Source of the DNA: an uncultured Lachnospiraceae bacterium
GTDB lineage: Bacteria > Bacillota > Clostridia > Lachnospirales > Lachnospiraceae
Direction of reading: 5' to 3'
NCBI GenBank assembly: GCA_947626775.1
Contig: CANQTL010000028.1
Span: forward strand, 1 to 44,379
Length of the DNA: 44,379 bases
Notes under the pieces: generated by a model
Database searches by the model: none
Told to the model about the DNA's origin: nothing
Seen by the model: the letters and a program-made list of their open reading frames with translations, nothing else
Made by a program: the position numbers and the translations under genes
Shown: piece by piece, positions 1 to 7,804 of the stretch
Layout of the letters: every line of letters begins with the position of its first letter
Numbering within the stretch: position 1 is the stretch's first letter

Positions 1-137
1 TCCTGACGGGGCTTATTCAGGTACTCTTCTTTTTCTCCTTCCTGTCTGGTGTTTCCAAACGATGACCACAGAGCATCTCCGGAAGCCGGTTTTTCTTCCT
101 CTTATTGCAATATACGGAAACTCAAGCATATTTACCG
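1..137. other. Left-edge stretch without a supported gene
   Basis: No complete gene is visible here. On the minus strand one frame is open from position 101 to the edge and reads like soluble protein (rich in Glu and Lys, then Trp-Ser-Ser-Phe-Gly), but a stop lies directly before it and no ATG, GTG or TTG occurs in it, so it cannot begin a gene as it stands. It could be a decayed fragment or chance. A plus-strand frame is also open from the edge to about 180, with a composition that does not look coding. Confidence 0.3.
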
Positions 138-166
138 TTGACTTTTTGAATTGTTCGTGTTAGTAT
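138..166 (+). promoter_or_regulatory. Sigma-A type promoter
   Basis: TTGACT (138-143) and TAGTAT (161-166) are separated by 17 bp, each one or two bases from the vegetative consensus. Transcription should begin near 173. The first element downstream is not a gene but a structured RNA ending in a terminator at 337-370; the GHKL ATPase gene starts at 413. Confidence 0.65.
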
Positions 167-172
167 GTATTC

Positions 173-370
173 ACAATCGGACAAGATGAAAGTTTCATGG
201 CATATGCTGTGAGAATAGAAGAAATCTGGTGTCGGTGTACAATTTGAGACAGCTTGACTGTTGGGCAGAGAAGGAAATTCTCGCCTTGCGTTTTGGCATC
301 CATATGATGTTTTGTATATCTGATAAAAAGATGACGAAAAGCCTTTCACTTGTTTGTGGGAGGCTTTTTT
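173..370 (+). ncRNA. Candidate attenuator leader or small RNA upstream of the GHKL gene
   Basis: The segment between the promoter and the terminator has no convincing ORF but shows ordered base pairing. Bases 178-192 can pair with 343-356: 11 Watson-Crick pairs with a single bulged A at 186, extended outward by two G-T wobbles and a C-G pair. Bases 196-198 and 201-206 can pair with 307-309 and 301-306. A local hairpin spans 264-285 (GGC-A-GAGAA / TTCTC-GCC). The 3' half of the outer stem overlaps the 5' arm of the terminator, so the two structures are mutually exclusive. This could be an antiterminator/terminator switch for the ATPase gene or a free small RNA of about 200 nt. I did not recognise a known riboswitch class or the 6S RNA core. 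Confidence 0.45.
337..370 (+). terminator. Rho-independent terminator before the GHKL gene
   Basis: A 13-bp stem (AAAAGCCTTTCAC against GTGGGAGGCTTTT, two G-T wobbles) with a six-base loop ends in a run of T. It lies 42 bp before the ATPase start codon and after the promoter at 138-166, so it either ends a small RNA or attenuates the gene. Confidence 0.8.
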
Positions 371-412
371 CTATGTCCGAAATAATTAATCATCACAAAG
401 GAGGACATATCT

Positions 413-2146
413 ATGTCAGAGACAACAATCAAAAAAGAATGGGAAGAAGCGGGGATCGATTTGATTGACACATCACGTATGTATGAGTCCCTGCGATACA
501 ACGATTATTCCGTGGAAAACGGTCTTGGCGAGATTGTGGACAATTCCGTTGAGGCTGGTGCCAGTCGGATCAACATCTATTTTAAAAAAGGAATCTATAA
601 GATCGGAAAGAAAGAAGCGACTGTCATTAAACAGATCGTTGTCTTGGATAATGGCTGCGGCATGAATCAGGACACTTTGGCGCAATGTCTGGTGCTGGGG
701 CGCTCTATATGCGAGATGAGAAATGGCAGGCAGGGAATAGGAAAATTTGGGGTCGGTATGATTCTCGGAGGCATTTCTCTGGCGCGCAGAATTGACGTTT
801 ATTCCCGCGATATGTTCTCCGCCCCTTTCTATCACACACATATTGATCTGGAAGAGATCAAAGGCGGGATGAAAAAAATTGTGGCGCCTCAGGCGGAAGA
901 TATTCCTGACGAATATCGGGAATTCTTTGATGGCGACACGGGAACCTTGGTGATACTCTCGAATTGCGACCGCATGGACGGTTCCGGCAGGCGCGATGCA
1001 AATGAATTCAGTGCCACGATAGCCAATTTCCTTGGCCGAACTTATCGAAAATTCATTGCGGGCGGTTTAAAGATATATTTAGATGATCGTCCGGTATATC
1101 TGCATGACCCGTTGTATATCGATGGGCCGACGCAGTTTGATACCAAGGAGGCGCAGGACCCCAAAGCCTCATTGTACAGCGAGATCTCTTTTGGCTGGGA
1201 AATCCCAGGTGGTAACGGTAAGACTGCGGATATCACTATTCGATTGTCGCTGCTTCCCTTGGAATGGAGAATCAATATCGGGGATGGAGGCAGACAAGAG
1301 GCGCGAAAACGAAAAATAGATCAGAATGAAGGCGTTTCTATTCTCAGAGCCAACAGGGAAGTTTTGTATGATAAAATACCGTATCTGATTGGGGCTAAAG
1401 GGCAGGCGGCTTATCAGGATAACGACAGATGGTGGGGATGCGAAATTTCCTTTCCGCCGGAATTGGACGAGTGCTTTCAGGTCAGGTATATCAAACGTGG
1501 TGCAGAACCAATTGGAGCATTGAAAGACAAATTAAAATCAGAACTGACCGATGCGATTGCGTCTCTCCGCAAACGGATCAAAGAGGATCGCGCGCAAAAT
1601 AAGGCTAATCTCGTGCAGGCCGGCAAAATGTTTACGTATGCGGAAACGATTATGACTGAAATCGATACGGTATTACCTATGAATCAAGCTGGTAGAAACC
1701 TGTCGGAAACAGAGGAAAATGCTAAGATCGAAGAGATACTTGATGCGTCCGTCATGGAAGGGAGCGGAACGGAAAGTGAACGCGCGCTCCGCCGCGAAGC
1801 GCTTCGTAACCAGCTGTATTCTATTGTCCCGGTCAGATATCCTGCCCAGATTCTTTTTGAGACAGAGATGCTTTTGGGAAATAAAGTGATCATTCAGTTG
1901 AATGTAAATCATCCTTTTTATCAGAAAGTAATCCAGCCATTATGCGGAGATATTACGAAAGAGGAGAATGTGGAAGCGATCAATGAAAAAGCAAAAATCA
2001 GAGATGCCATTATGCTGCTGCTTATGAGTTTTGCCAAGGCTAAAGCAGGATTTCATGAGACGCCGGAAAATCAGATGTTTTTTGACAATTTGCAGGCACA
2101 ATGGAGCGCGATTCTTGCGACTGCTGCAAACAGATTGGAACCTTAA
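413..2146 (+). CDS. GHKL-type (MORC/MutL/Hsp90-like) ATPase
   Basis: This 577-residue protein has all four GHKL ATP-binding motifs. The N box is E40, D43, N44; the G1 box is D79-N-G-C-G-M84; the G2 box is G108-I-G-K-F-G-V-G115; and a Gly-Thr pair in GTLVILSN near residue 175 fits G3. The nucleotide-binding domain covers about the first 190 residues. A central part of about 170 residues follows, then a charged, probably helical stretch near 370-405, and a C-terminal part I do not recognise. Such ATPases are known in restriction and defence clusters beside Z1-domain helicases, nucleases or methylases, but none of these is present downstream; any partner would lie left of the window. The ATG is preceded by AAGGAGG at an 8-bp distance. 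The gene is more AT-rich than those following, which suggests acquisition. A role in phage defence is inference only. Confidence 0.8.
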   Translation: MSETTIKKEWEEAGIDLIDTSRMYESLRYNDYSVENGLGEIVDNSVEAGASRINIYFKKGIYKIGKKEATVIKQIVVLDNGCGMNQDTLAQCLVLGRSICEMRNGRQGIGKFGVGMILGGISLARRIDVYSRDMFSAPFYHTHIDLEEIKGGMKKIVAPQAEDIPDEYREFFDGDTGTLVILSNCDRMDGSGRRDANEFSATIANFLGRTYRKFIAGGLKIYLDDRPVYLHDPLYIDGPTQFDTKEAQDPKASLYSEISFGWEIPGGNGKTADITIRLSLLPLEWRINIGDGGRQEARKRKIDQNEGVSILRANREVLYDKIPYLIGAKGQAAYQDNDRWWGCEISFPPELDECFQVRYIKRGAEPIGALKDKLKSELTDAIASLRKRIKEDRAQNKANLVQAGKMFTYAETIMTEIDTVLPMNQAGRNLSETEENAKIEEILDASVMEGSGTESERALRREALRNQLYSIVPVRYPAQILFETEMLLGNKVIIQLNVNHPFYQKVIQPLCGDITKEENVEAINEKAKIRDAIMLLLMSFAKAKAGFHETPENQMFFDNLQAQWSAILATAANRLEP

Positions 2147-2197
2147 AATATACAATGTTTTTATTCATAGAAAGAACTGAGAAAGGAAGATGCCATC

Positions 2198-3340
2198 ATG
2201 AGATACCCTGAATTTTTATCCCCCGGCGGCACGATCGGTTTCGTCGCCCCTTCTTTCGGCTGCGCGGAGGAGCCGTATCGGAGCGCCTTCGACAACGCGC
2301 AGCGCAAATGGAAAGAAATGGGTTACAGACTGCAGCTTGGCCCGAACTGTTACGCGCAGGAAGGTATCGGCATCAGCAGCACGCCGCCCAAGTGCGGAGC
2401 GGAACTGTGGCAGTCTTACTGCAGCGAGGACAACGACGTTCTCATCTCCTGCGGCGGTGGAGAGCTGATGTGCGAGATCCTGGATTACGTAGATTTTGAA
2501 AAGATAAGGCAGGCGCATCCGAAATGGTATATGGGCTTTTCGGACAACACGAACATGACGTTTCTTCTGACGACGCTGTGCGACACCGCTTCGATTTATG
2601 CTCCCTGCGCCGCGGCTTTCGGCATGGAGCCGTGGCATCCGTCGATCCGGGACGCGATGGCGCTGCTTGCCGGGCGGCAGCTTCGGTTTTCAGGCTATGA
2701 CAAGTGGGAGCGGGAGCAGCTGAAGGACGAGGAGCATCCGTTACTTCCCTACAATGTGACCGAGCCGTCAGTCATCCGCTATGCGCTGCCGGACGGCAGG
2801 ACGAACGTGGAGAGTCTGCGCGGCATGGACGCCGGCAGCACAGTGAGCGGGCAGGGTGAAAGACAACCGGATGACACACACTCTGACAGTCGGGCCGCTG
2901 CGGCCGACGCGCCGCAGATCGAACTGCACGGTCGTCTGCTTGGAGGCTGCATGGACTGTCTGGTAAATTTACTCGGGACGAAATATGATAAAGCGAGGGC
3001 GTTTACGGAACGCTATCGGGACGACGGCATCCTCTGGTTTCTGGAGTCCTGCGATCTGAACGTCATGTCGATCCGGCGCGCCATGTGGCAGATGGAACAT
3101 GCGGGCTGGTTTGAGCATTGCAGCGGTTTCCTGATCGGCAGGCCGCTGTGCCATGGAGAGGAGATGATGGGACTTGACCAGTATGGCGCTGTGTATGAAA
3201 CGATCCGCAAGTATCGTGTGCCCGTGCTGATGGATCTGGACATCGGCCACCTCTCCCCCATGATGCCTCTGATCTGCGGCAGTATGGCGCATGTTGTCAG
3301 CGACGGCGCGCAGTACAGCGTGGAGATGTCGCTGCGCTGA
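2198..3340 (+). CDS. S66 family peptidase (LD-carboxypeptidase / MccF-like)
   Basis: Serine peptidases of this family cut an L,D amide bond in muropeptides during cell-wall recycling, or, in the MccF branch, inactivate microcin-type aminoacyl nucleotides. The Ser-Glu-His triad is visible: S115 in the turn GFSDNTN, E283 in WFLESCDLN and H351 in DIGHLSP. The protein (380 residues) is longer than typical LdcA (just over 300), and the extra length falls between the serine and the glutamate. It includes a polar, probably disordered stretch at about 209-240 with many Ser, Asp and Ala. There is no signal peptide, so it should be cytoplasmic. A purine-rich site (GAAAGGAAGA) precedes the ATG. Whether cell-wall recycling or antibiotic detoxification is its role cannot be decided from sequence alone. 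Confidence 0.85.
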   Translation: MRYPEFLSPGGTIGFVAPSFGCAEEPYRSAFDNAQRKWKEMGYRLQLGPNCYAQEGIGISSTPPKCGAELWQSYCSEDNDVLISCGGGELMCEILDYVDFEKIRQAHPKWYMGFSDNTNMTFLLTTLCDTASIYAPCAAAFGMEPWHPSIRDAMALLAGRQLRFSGYDKWEREQLKDEEHPLLPYNVTEPSVIRYALPDGRTNVESLRGMDAGSTVSGQGERQPDDTHSDSRAAAADAPQIELHGRLLGGCMDCLVNLLGTKYDKARAFTERYRDDGILWFLESCDLNVMSIRRAMWQMEHAGWFEHCSGFLIGRPLCHGEEMMGLDQYGAVYETIRKYRVPVLMDLDIGHLSPMMPLICGSMAHVVSDGAQYSVEMSLR

Positions 3341-3397
3341 GAAACGCCGTCCCGGGAGCGCGATGTGACAGAAAAAATAAGAAAGGCGGTATCGTAT

Positions 3398-3571
3398 ATG
3401 ATTCCACAAGACCCTGTTATGCTGCTCAGTTTCCTCAATCTGAAACTCCGCGATTATTACGGCACTCTGGGCGCGCTGTGCGACGATCTTAATATAGACC
3501 GCGCGGAAATAGAGGATAAACTGTCTAAAATTGATTATCATTACGACAAGGAGAAAAACCGGTTTGTCTGA
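3398..3571 (+). CDS. DUF4250 family protein
   Basis: A 57-residue protein with the recognisable DUF4250 pattern: DPVMLLSFLNLKLRD near the start, then LCDDLNID and a tail around YHYDKEKNRF. The family is small, common in Firmicutes and without known function. I chose the ATG at 3398, which has AAAGGCGG upstream, over an in-frame GTG at 3365 that would add eleven residues not expected in the family. Its last codons overlap the start region of the next gene by 8 bp, suggesting translational coupling. Confidence 0.8.
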   Translation: MIPQDPVMLLSFLNLKLRDYYGTLGALCDDLNIDRAEIEDKLSKIDYHYDKEKNRFV

Positions 3572-5390
3572 ACTGATTAAAATAACGATTGTATCAGAAA
3601 ACGATAAATCAAATAACGCGATTGATTGTTTCGACGAAAAATCTATCGTTCTGACACATGATCCGTCCGCGGCGCTCATGTCAACTCTGCAGCGGAATCA
3701 CCTGATGAGCGGAAGTTTCTGCGGAGGAAGAGGAGACTGCGGGCGGTGCCGCGTCCGCTTCCTGCGGGGGGCGACGATTCCAACGCCGTTGGAACGGAGC
3801 GCGCTGCAGCCGGAGGAGCTGCGGCAGGGATATCGTCTGGCCTGTCTGGCGAAGCCTAAGAGCGACTGCGTCATTGCACCGGCGTTTTTAGACGCTCCCG
3901 GGATCAGGATTGTGTCTGATATGATGGATATGACAGAAAATATTGACTATAATAGTCAAAATGTTTTTCAAACCAAAAAACAAAAACCAATCGTTACGAA
4001 ATCTCATGACATAAAAAAACTGTCGTTTGGAAACGCACCAAAAACAAAAAAAAATAACATGCGCGACCAAACGGGTGAAACGGAGGCGGAAACTGCCGTC
4101 GAGACGGTTATCGCAGTCGACCTGGGCACCACGACGATCGCAATGCAGCTTGTGACGCTGCACACGGGACAAATTCTGGATACCTGGTGTGAGATGAATC
4201 CCCAGCGGCGCTACGGAGCGGATGTGCTGTCGAGGATTCAGGCGTCCTGCGGCGGCGCCCGGGAAGAGTTGAAGAGGCTGGCGGAGGAAGCGCTGGAACG
4301 CGGCGTCGCGCAGTTTTGCGGGCGTGGAACGGTCATACGATGTATGTGCATTGCGGGCAACACCACGATGGAGCATCTTCTGATGGGGCATGACGTGACT
4401 TCTCTGGGGCGCAGCCCTTTTATGCCGGCAGAGAGCGGCCTGCAGTCGTATACGCGTGCGGAGTGGCCTTTTCCGGTTTATGTGCTGCCTGTGATCAGCG
4501 CTTTTGTGGGAGGCGATATTGTGGCGGGTCTGTATGCCTGCGGGATGCTGCCGGATACTGCGCGGTCCGCCGCTGCCGGACTTTTGCCGGACATGGATGG
4601 CGAGGCAGGCAGAGAACCCGAACATAACGCGGACAAAGAAGACGGGACGGCGCGGCTGCTCATTGATCTGGGAACCAACGGCGAGATGGCGATCGCAGAC
4701 GGCGGGCGTATGATCTCCACGGCGGCGGCGGCGGGACCGGCCTTTGAGGGCGGCGCGGGGGCAGACGTCGTGGGGAGTGATATGATCGCCTGTACGGCTG
4801 CGCTGCTTGCGGCGGGAATCGCGGACGGGAACGGACTGCTTGAGGAACCCTATTTTACTGAGGGCGTCACGCTGCGGCGGGAAGGAACTGCCGCCTATGT
4901 CCCTGTTTCCGCCGTCATGGATTCTGAAGGTGATGCGTGCGGCGGCGCGGGGACAGCCGCCCCCGTTCCGTCGTTTCGCATCAGCCAGGCGGACATCCGG
5001 GCGATCCAGATGGCCAAGGCTGCGGTTCGGGCCGGCGTCGAGATTCTCTGGCGTCGGATGGGAGAGCCGGGAAACGTCCGGGTGTATCTGGCGGGCGGCT
5101 TCGGCTATTATCTCGATGTGGAGGCGGCCTTTCGGATCGGCCTGCTGCCGGACCGCATGCGGGGCAGCGTGCGCGCGGTGGGTAATACATCTCTCGGAGG
5201 CGCGTATCTGCTGGGACGGGATCTGGTATTGGGCAGGATCGACAGCGCTGCTCTGGAGCGCAGCCTTTCTGTGATAGAGAGTCTCAATCTGGCGGCGCAG
5301 GAGGAGTTCGAGAGCCTGTATATCCGTTACATGGATCTGCGCGTTTCCCAAGCGGAAAACTGTCCGCAGCGGGCCGGACCGCAGGAGTAA
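3564..5390 (+). CDS. RACE-like ferredoxin/ASKHA protein (DUF4445)
   Basis: Proteins of this type (RamA-like activators) use a [2Fe-2S] ferredoxin domain and an ATP-binding ASKHA domain to re-reduce the cobalt of corrinoid methyltransferase proteins. The N-terminal ferredoxin has the plant-type ligand pattern C53, C59, C62, C94. The ASKHA domain starts near residue 183 (VIAVDLGTTT) and runs to the C-terminus, with a second glycine-rich motif in LLIDLGTNGEMA. The two are joined by a Lys/Asn-rich linker of unusually AT-rich DNA. The start is uncertain: a TTG at 3564 has AAGGAG ten bases upstream and gives 608 residues, while the first in-frame ATG would remove much of the ferredoxin. No corrinoid protein or methyltransferase gene is in the window, so the partner is unknown. 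Confidence 0.82.
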   Translation: MSELIKITIVSENDKSNNAIDCFDEKSIVLTHDPSAALMSTLQRNHLMSGSFCGGRGDCGRCRVRFLRGATIPTPLERSALQPEELRQGYRLACLAKPKSDCVIAPAFLDAPGIRIVSDMMDMTENIDYNSQNVFQTKKQKPIVTKSHDIKKLSFGNAPKTKKNNMRDQTGETEAETAVETVIAVDLGTTTIAMQLVTLHTGQILDTWCEMNPQRRYGADVLSRIQASCGGAREELKRLAEEALERGVAQFCGRGTVIRCMCIAGNTTMEHLLMGHDVTSLGRSPFMPAESGLQSYTRAEWPFPVYVLPVISAFVGGDIVAGLYACGMLPDTARSAAAGLLPDMDGEAGREPEHNADKEDGTARLLIDLGTNGEMAIADGGRMISTAAAAGPAFEGGAGADVVGSDMIACTAALLAAGIADGNGLLEEPYFTEGVTLRREGTAAYVPVSAVMDSEGDACGGAGTAAPVPSFRISQADIRAIQMAKAAVRAGVEILWRRMGEPGNVRVYLAGGFGYYLDVEAAFRIGLLPDRMRGSVRAVGNTSLGGAYLLGRDLVLGRIDSAALERSLSVIESLNLAAQEEFESLYIRYMDLRVSQAENCPQRAGPQE

Positions 5391-5428
5391 GATTATATTA
5401 AGTAAATTCTGGATAAATTCTGATTTAA

Positions 5429-5527
5429 CCATGTGGAAAACTGCATGGCGGGGAACTCCGCCTGGACCGCGCTTACGGACACGGCTTTACCAAGGCTTTT
5501 CAGATCGTTCTGGCGAAAGAGGACTAG
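5429..5527 (+). pseudogene. Possible C-terminal gene remnant
   Basis: Between the RACE-like gene and the deacetylase gene one frame is open for 32 codons, follows directly after a stop, has no start codon, and ends at TAG. The translated end (GHGFTKAFQIVLAKED) looks like a genuine protein C-terminus rather than random sequence. I do not recognise the family. It may be what is left of a gene deleted beside the corrinoid activator; chance is the alternative. Confidence 0.25.
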
Positions 5528-5625
5528 GCGGCACAGGCGCCGCATATATATTATTAAGCGCGGGAACTCCCGTGAAAAGAATATAATATCGGGCGTTACT
5601 TATGGAGAGACAGAGGCGCAAATGT

Positions 5626-6309
5626 ATGCAGATAAAAAGCATAAAGGCAGAGAGACGAAAGACGGCGGTTTGTTTGGCTGTCTTTCTTCTTTTGTGTATA
5701 TTTGGGATCACAGAGTACAGGGAGCGGGCGGTGGACGCGGTCGCCGCGGCGGACGGCAAAAAGATCGCCCTTACCTTTGACGACGGGCCGCATCCATATT
5801 ATACCGAACAGCTTTTGGACGGACTGAAAGAGCGGAACGCGAAGGCCACTTTTTTTGTGCTCGGCGAGCACGCGGAGCAATATCCGGAACTCATAAGGCG
5901 CATGAGTGAAGAAGGGCATCTGATCGGCAATCACACCTACAGTCATATCCAGCTCGGTTCCCAGAATGTCGAAAAGTTTAAACAGGAATTAATAAAAACC
6001 AATCAGATTCTCGAGGAGCTGACGGGACAGGAAATACAGTATGTCAGGCCGCCCTATGGAACGTGGGATAAACGACTGGAACAGGAACTCGACATGTTCC
6101 CCGTACTCTGGTCGGTCGATCCGCTGGACTGGAGCACCAGGAACGTGGACAGCATTGTGCGCGGAGTCGAGAGCCGGGTGAAGGACAACGCGATTATTCT
6201 TCTGCACGACGAGTACAAGACGACCGTGACCGCGGCGCTGCGGATCGTGGATGAACTGCGGGAGCAGGGGTATGAGTTTGTCACGGTAGAGGAGCTGCTT
6301 TTGGACTGA
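5626..6309 (+). CDS. Polysaccharide deacetylase (NodB domain), membrane-anchored or secreted
   Basis: A NodB-fold metal-dependent deacetylase, likely acting on N-acetylated glycan of the cell wall outside the membrane. With the start used here (227 residues), D52 and D53 lie in LTFDDGPHP, the metal histidines H103 and H107 in NHTYSH, motif 3 is RPPYG, motif 4 is WSVDPLDW and motif 5 is LLHDEY, so the catalytic set is complete. A hydrophobic segment (AVCLAVFLLLCIFGI) near residues 14-28 acts as signal or anchor. I prefer the ATG at 5626 because AGAGG lies nine bases upstream; the ATG at 5602 has no ribosome binding site and lies only 14 bp after a TATAAT box (5582-5587). The family includes PdaA/PdaB sporulation and lysozyme-resistance enzymes. 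Confidence 0.88.
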   Translation: MQIKSIKAERRKTAVCLAVFLLLCIFGITEYRERAVDAVAAADGKKIALTFDDGPHPYYTEQLLDGLKERNAKATFFVLGEHAEQYPELIRRMSEEGHLIGNHTYSHIQLGSQNVEKFKQELIKTNQILEELTGQEIQYVRPPYGTWDKRLEQELDMFPVLWSVDPLDWSTRNVDSIVRGVESRVKDNAIILLHDEYKTTVTAALRIVDELREQGYEFVTVEELLLD

Positions 6310-6332
6310 GCGCGGAAGGCGGATAGTTTTAC

Positions 6333-6406
6333 TTTACAAGATATTTACACGAGTATTATAATGTAAAAGCAAGTTCATTGCGCCAATTCCCGAAAAGTGA
6401 TATAAT
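6333..6406 (+). promoter_or_regulatory. Two tandem promoters for rarA
   Basis: Upstream box: TTTACA (6333-6338), 18-bp spacer, TATAAT (6357-6362). Downstream box: TTGCGC (6378-6383), 17-bp spacer, TATAAT (6401-6406) with an extended -10 TGA directly before it. The second would give a leader of about 40 nt before the rarA ATG. Confidence 0.65.
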
Positions 6407-6451
6407 TTAAAAGATTATTCTTTTTGGCAGACAGCGGAGGCGGCGCGCGGA

Positions 6452-7804
6452 ATGGATTTATTTGAATACATGAGGCACACAAAGCAGGAAAAAGAAGCGC
6501 CTCTCGCGGCGAGACTCAGGCCGTCCACGCTGGACGAAGTGGTAGGGCAGCGGCACATCATAGGGAAAGATAAGCTGCTCTATCGCGCCATCAAAGCGGA
6601 CAAGCTGAGTTCTGTTATCTTCTACGGACCGCCGGGCACGGGCAAGACGACGCTGGCAAAAGTGATCGCGAACACGACCAGCGCGGAGTTTACGCAGATC
6701 AATGCCACGTCGGCGGGCAAGAAGGATATGGAGGAAGTTGTGGCCAGGGCCAGAGAACTGCGGGGAATGTATGGACGCAGGACGATTCTGTTTATTGATG
6801 AGATCCACCGCTTTAACAAGGGACAGCAGGATTATCTGCTCCCGTTTGTGGAGGACGGCACGCTGGTTCTGATCGGCGCGACTACGGAAAACCCTTATTT
6901 TGAAGTGAACGGCGCATTGCTTTCCCGCTCGATCATATTTGAATTACATCCGTTATCTAAAGAGGACGTCAAGTCTTTGATTCTGCGCGCCGTATCTGAC
7001 AGGGACAGAGGAATGGGCGCTTACGACGCCGTCATCGACGACGACGCGGCAGAGTTTCTCGCAGACCTGTCGGGCGGCGACGCAAGACATGCGCTGAATG
7101 CGGTGGAGCTGGGCGTTATGACGACGGAGCGCAGCGGCGACGGCAAAATCCATATCACGTTGGATGTGGCGCAGGAATGTATACAGAAGCGCATGCTTCG
7201 CTATGACAAGACGGGGGACAACCATTACGATACGATATCTGCATTCATCAAGAGTATGCGGGGGTCGGATCCCGACGCGGCGGTTTACTATCTGAGCCGT
7301 ATGCTGTATGCGGGGGAGAGCGTCGCTTTTATCGCGAGGCGCATTATGATCTGTGCGTCGGAGGATGTGGGGAACGCAGATCCCATGGCCTTGAATGTGG
7401 CGGTCAGCGCCTCTCTGGCTGTAGAGCGGATCGGTATGCCGGAGGCGCAGATCGTTCTGTCGCAGGCGGCGGCATATGTGGCGTGCGCGCCTAAGAGCAA
7501 CGCGAGCTGCGAGGCTGTGTCGGCTGCTATGGAGACAGTGCGGGAAACGGGAGATCTGCCGATTCCGCCGCATCTTCGGGACGCGCATTACAAGAGCGCG
7601 CAGAAGCTGGGAAGGGGAACCGGTTACAAGTATGCGCACAACTATCCGAATCATTATGTGGAGCAGCAATACCTTCCCTACGAACTGAACGGGAAGGAGT
7701 TCTATAAGCCTACGGGCAACGGCTACGAGGCGAAGATCAGGGAGCATATGAAACGTATCAAGGAAGAGGCGGTACATGAAAAAGCGAAGGAAACGCGTGA
7801 TTGA
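6452..7804 (+). CDS. rarA: Replication-associated recombination protein A (AAA+ ATPase)
   Basis: RarA/MgsA is a tetrameric AAA+ ATPase related to clamp loaders that acts at stalled replication forks. Walker A is GPPGTGKT at residues 59-66, Walker B is LFIDEIHRFNKGQQD, and the sensor region GATTENPYFEVN is typical of the family. The C-terminal part has the MgsA signature (SRMLYAGESVAFIARR, ASEDVGNADP). Length (450) is normal for the family. The last codons overlap the next gene by 29 bp, so the two genes are co-transcribed and probably coupled. Confidence 0.95.
   Translation: MDLFEYMRHTKQEKEAPLAARLRPSTLDEVVGQRHIIGKDKLLYRAIKADKLSSVIFYGPPGTGKTTLAKVIANTTSAEFTQINATSAGKKDMEEVVARARELRGMYGRRTILFIDEIHRFNKGQQDYLLPFVEDGTLVLIGATTENPYFEVNGALLSRSIIFELHPLSKEDVKSLILRAVSDRDRGMGAYDAVIDDDAAEFLADLSGGDARHALNAVELGVMTTERSGDGKIHITLDVAQECIQKRMLRYDKTGDNHYDTISAFIKSMRGSDPDAAVYYLSRMLYAGESVAFIARRIMICASEDVGNADPMALNVAVSASLAVERIGMPEAQIVLSQAAAYVACAPKSNASCEAVSAAMETVRETGDLPIPPHLRDAHYKSAQKLGRGTGYKYAHNYPNHYVEQQYLPYELNGKEFYKPTGNGYEAKIREHMKRIKEEAVHEKAKETRD

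Noticed and set aside
122..349. Minus-strand ORF of 75 codons opposite the leader RNA
   Set aside because: It begins with GTG inside the terminator stem, has no ribosome binding site, and its composition is not protein-like.
229..468. Plus-strand ORF of 79 codons before and over the GHKL start
   Set aside because: It runs through the terminator and overlaps the well-supported ATPase start; no ribosome binding site is seen.
3888..5432. Very long minus-strand open frame opposite the RACE-like gene
   Set aside because: It is a shadow of high GC third positions on the other strand; Arg/His-rich translation, no family motif.
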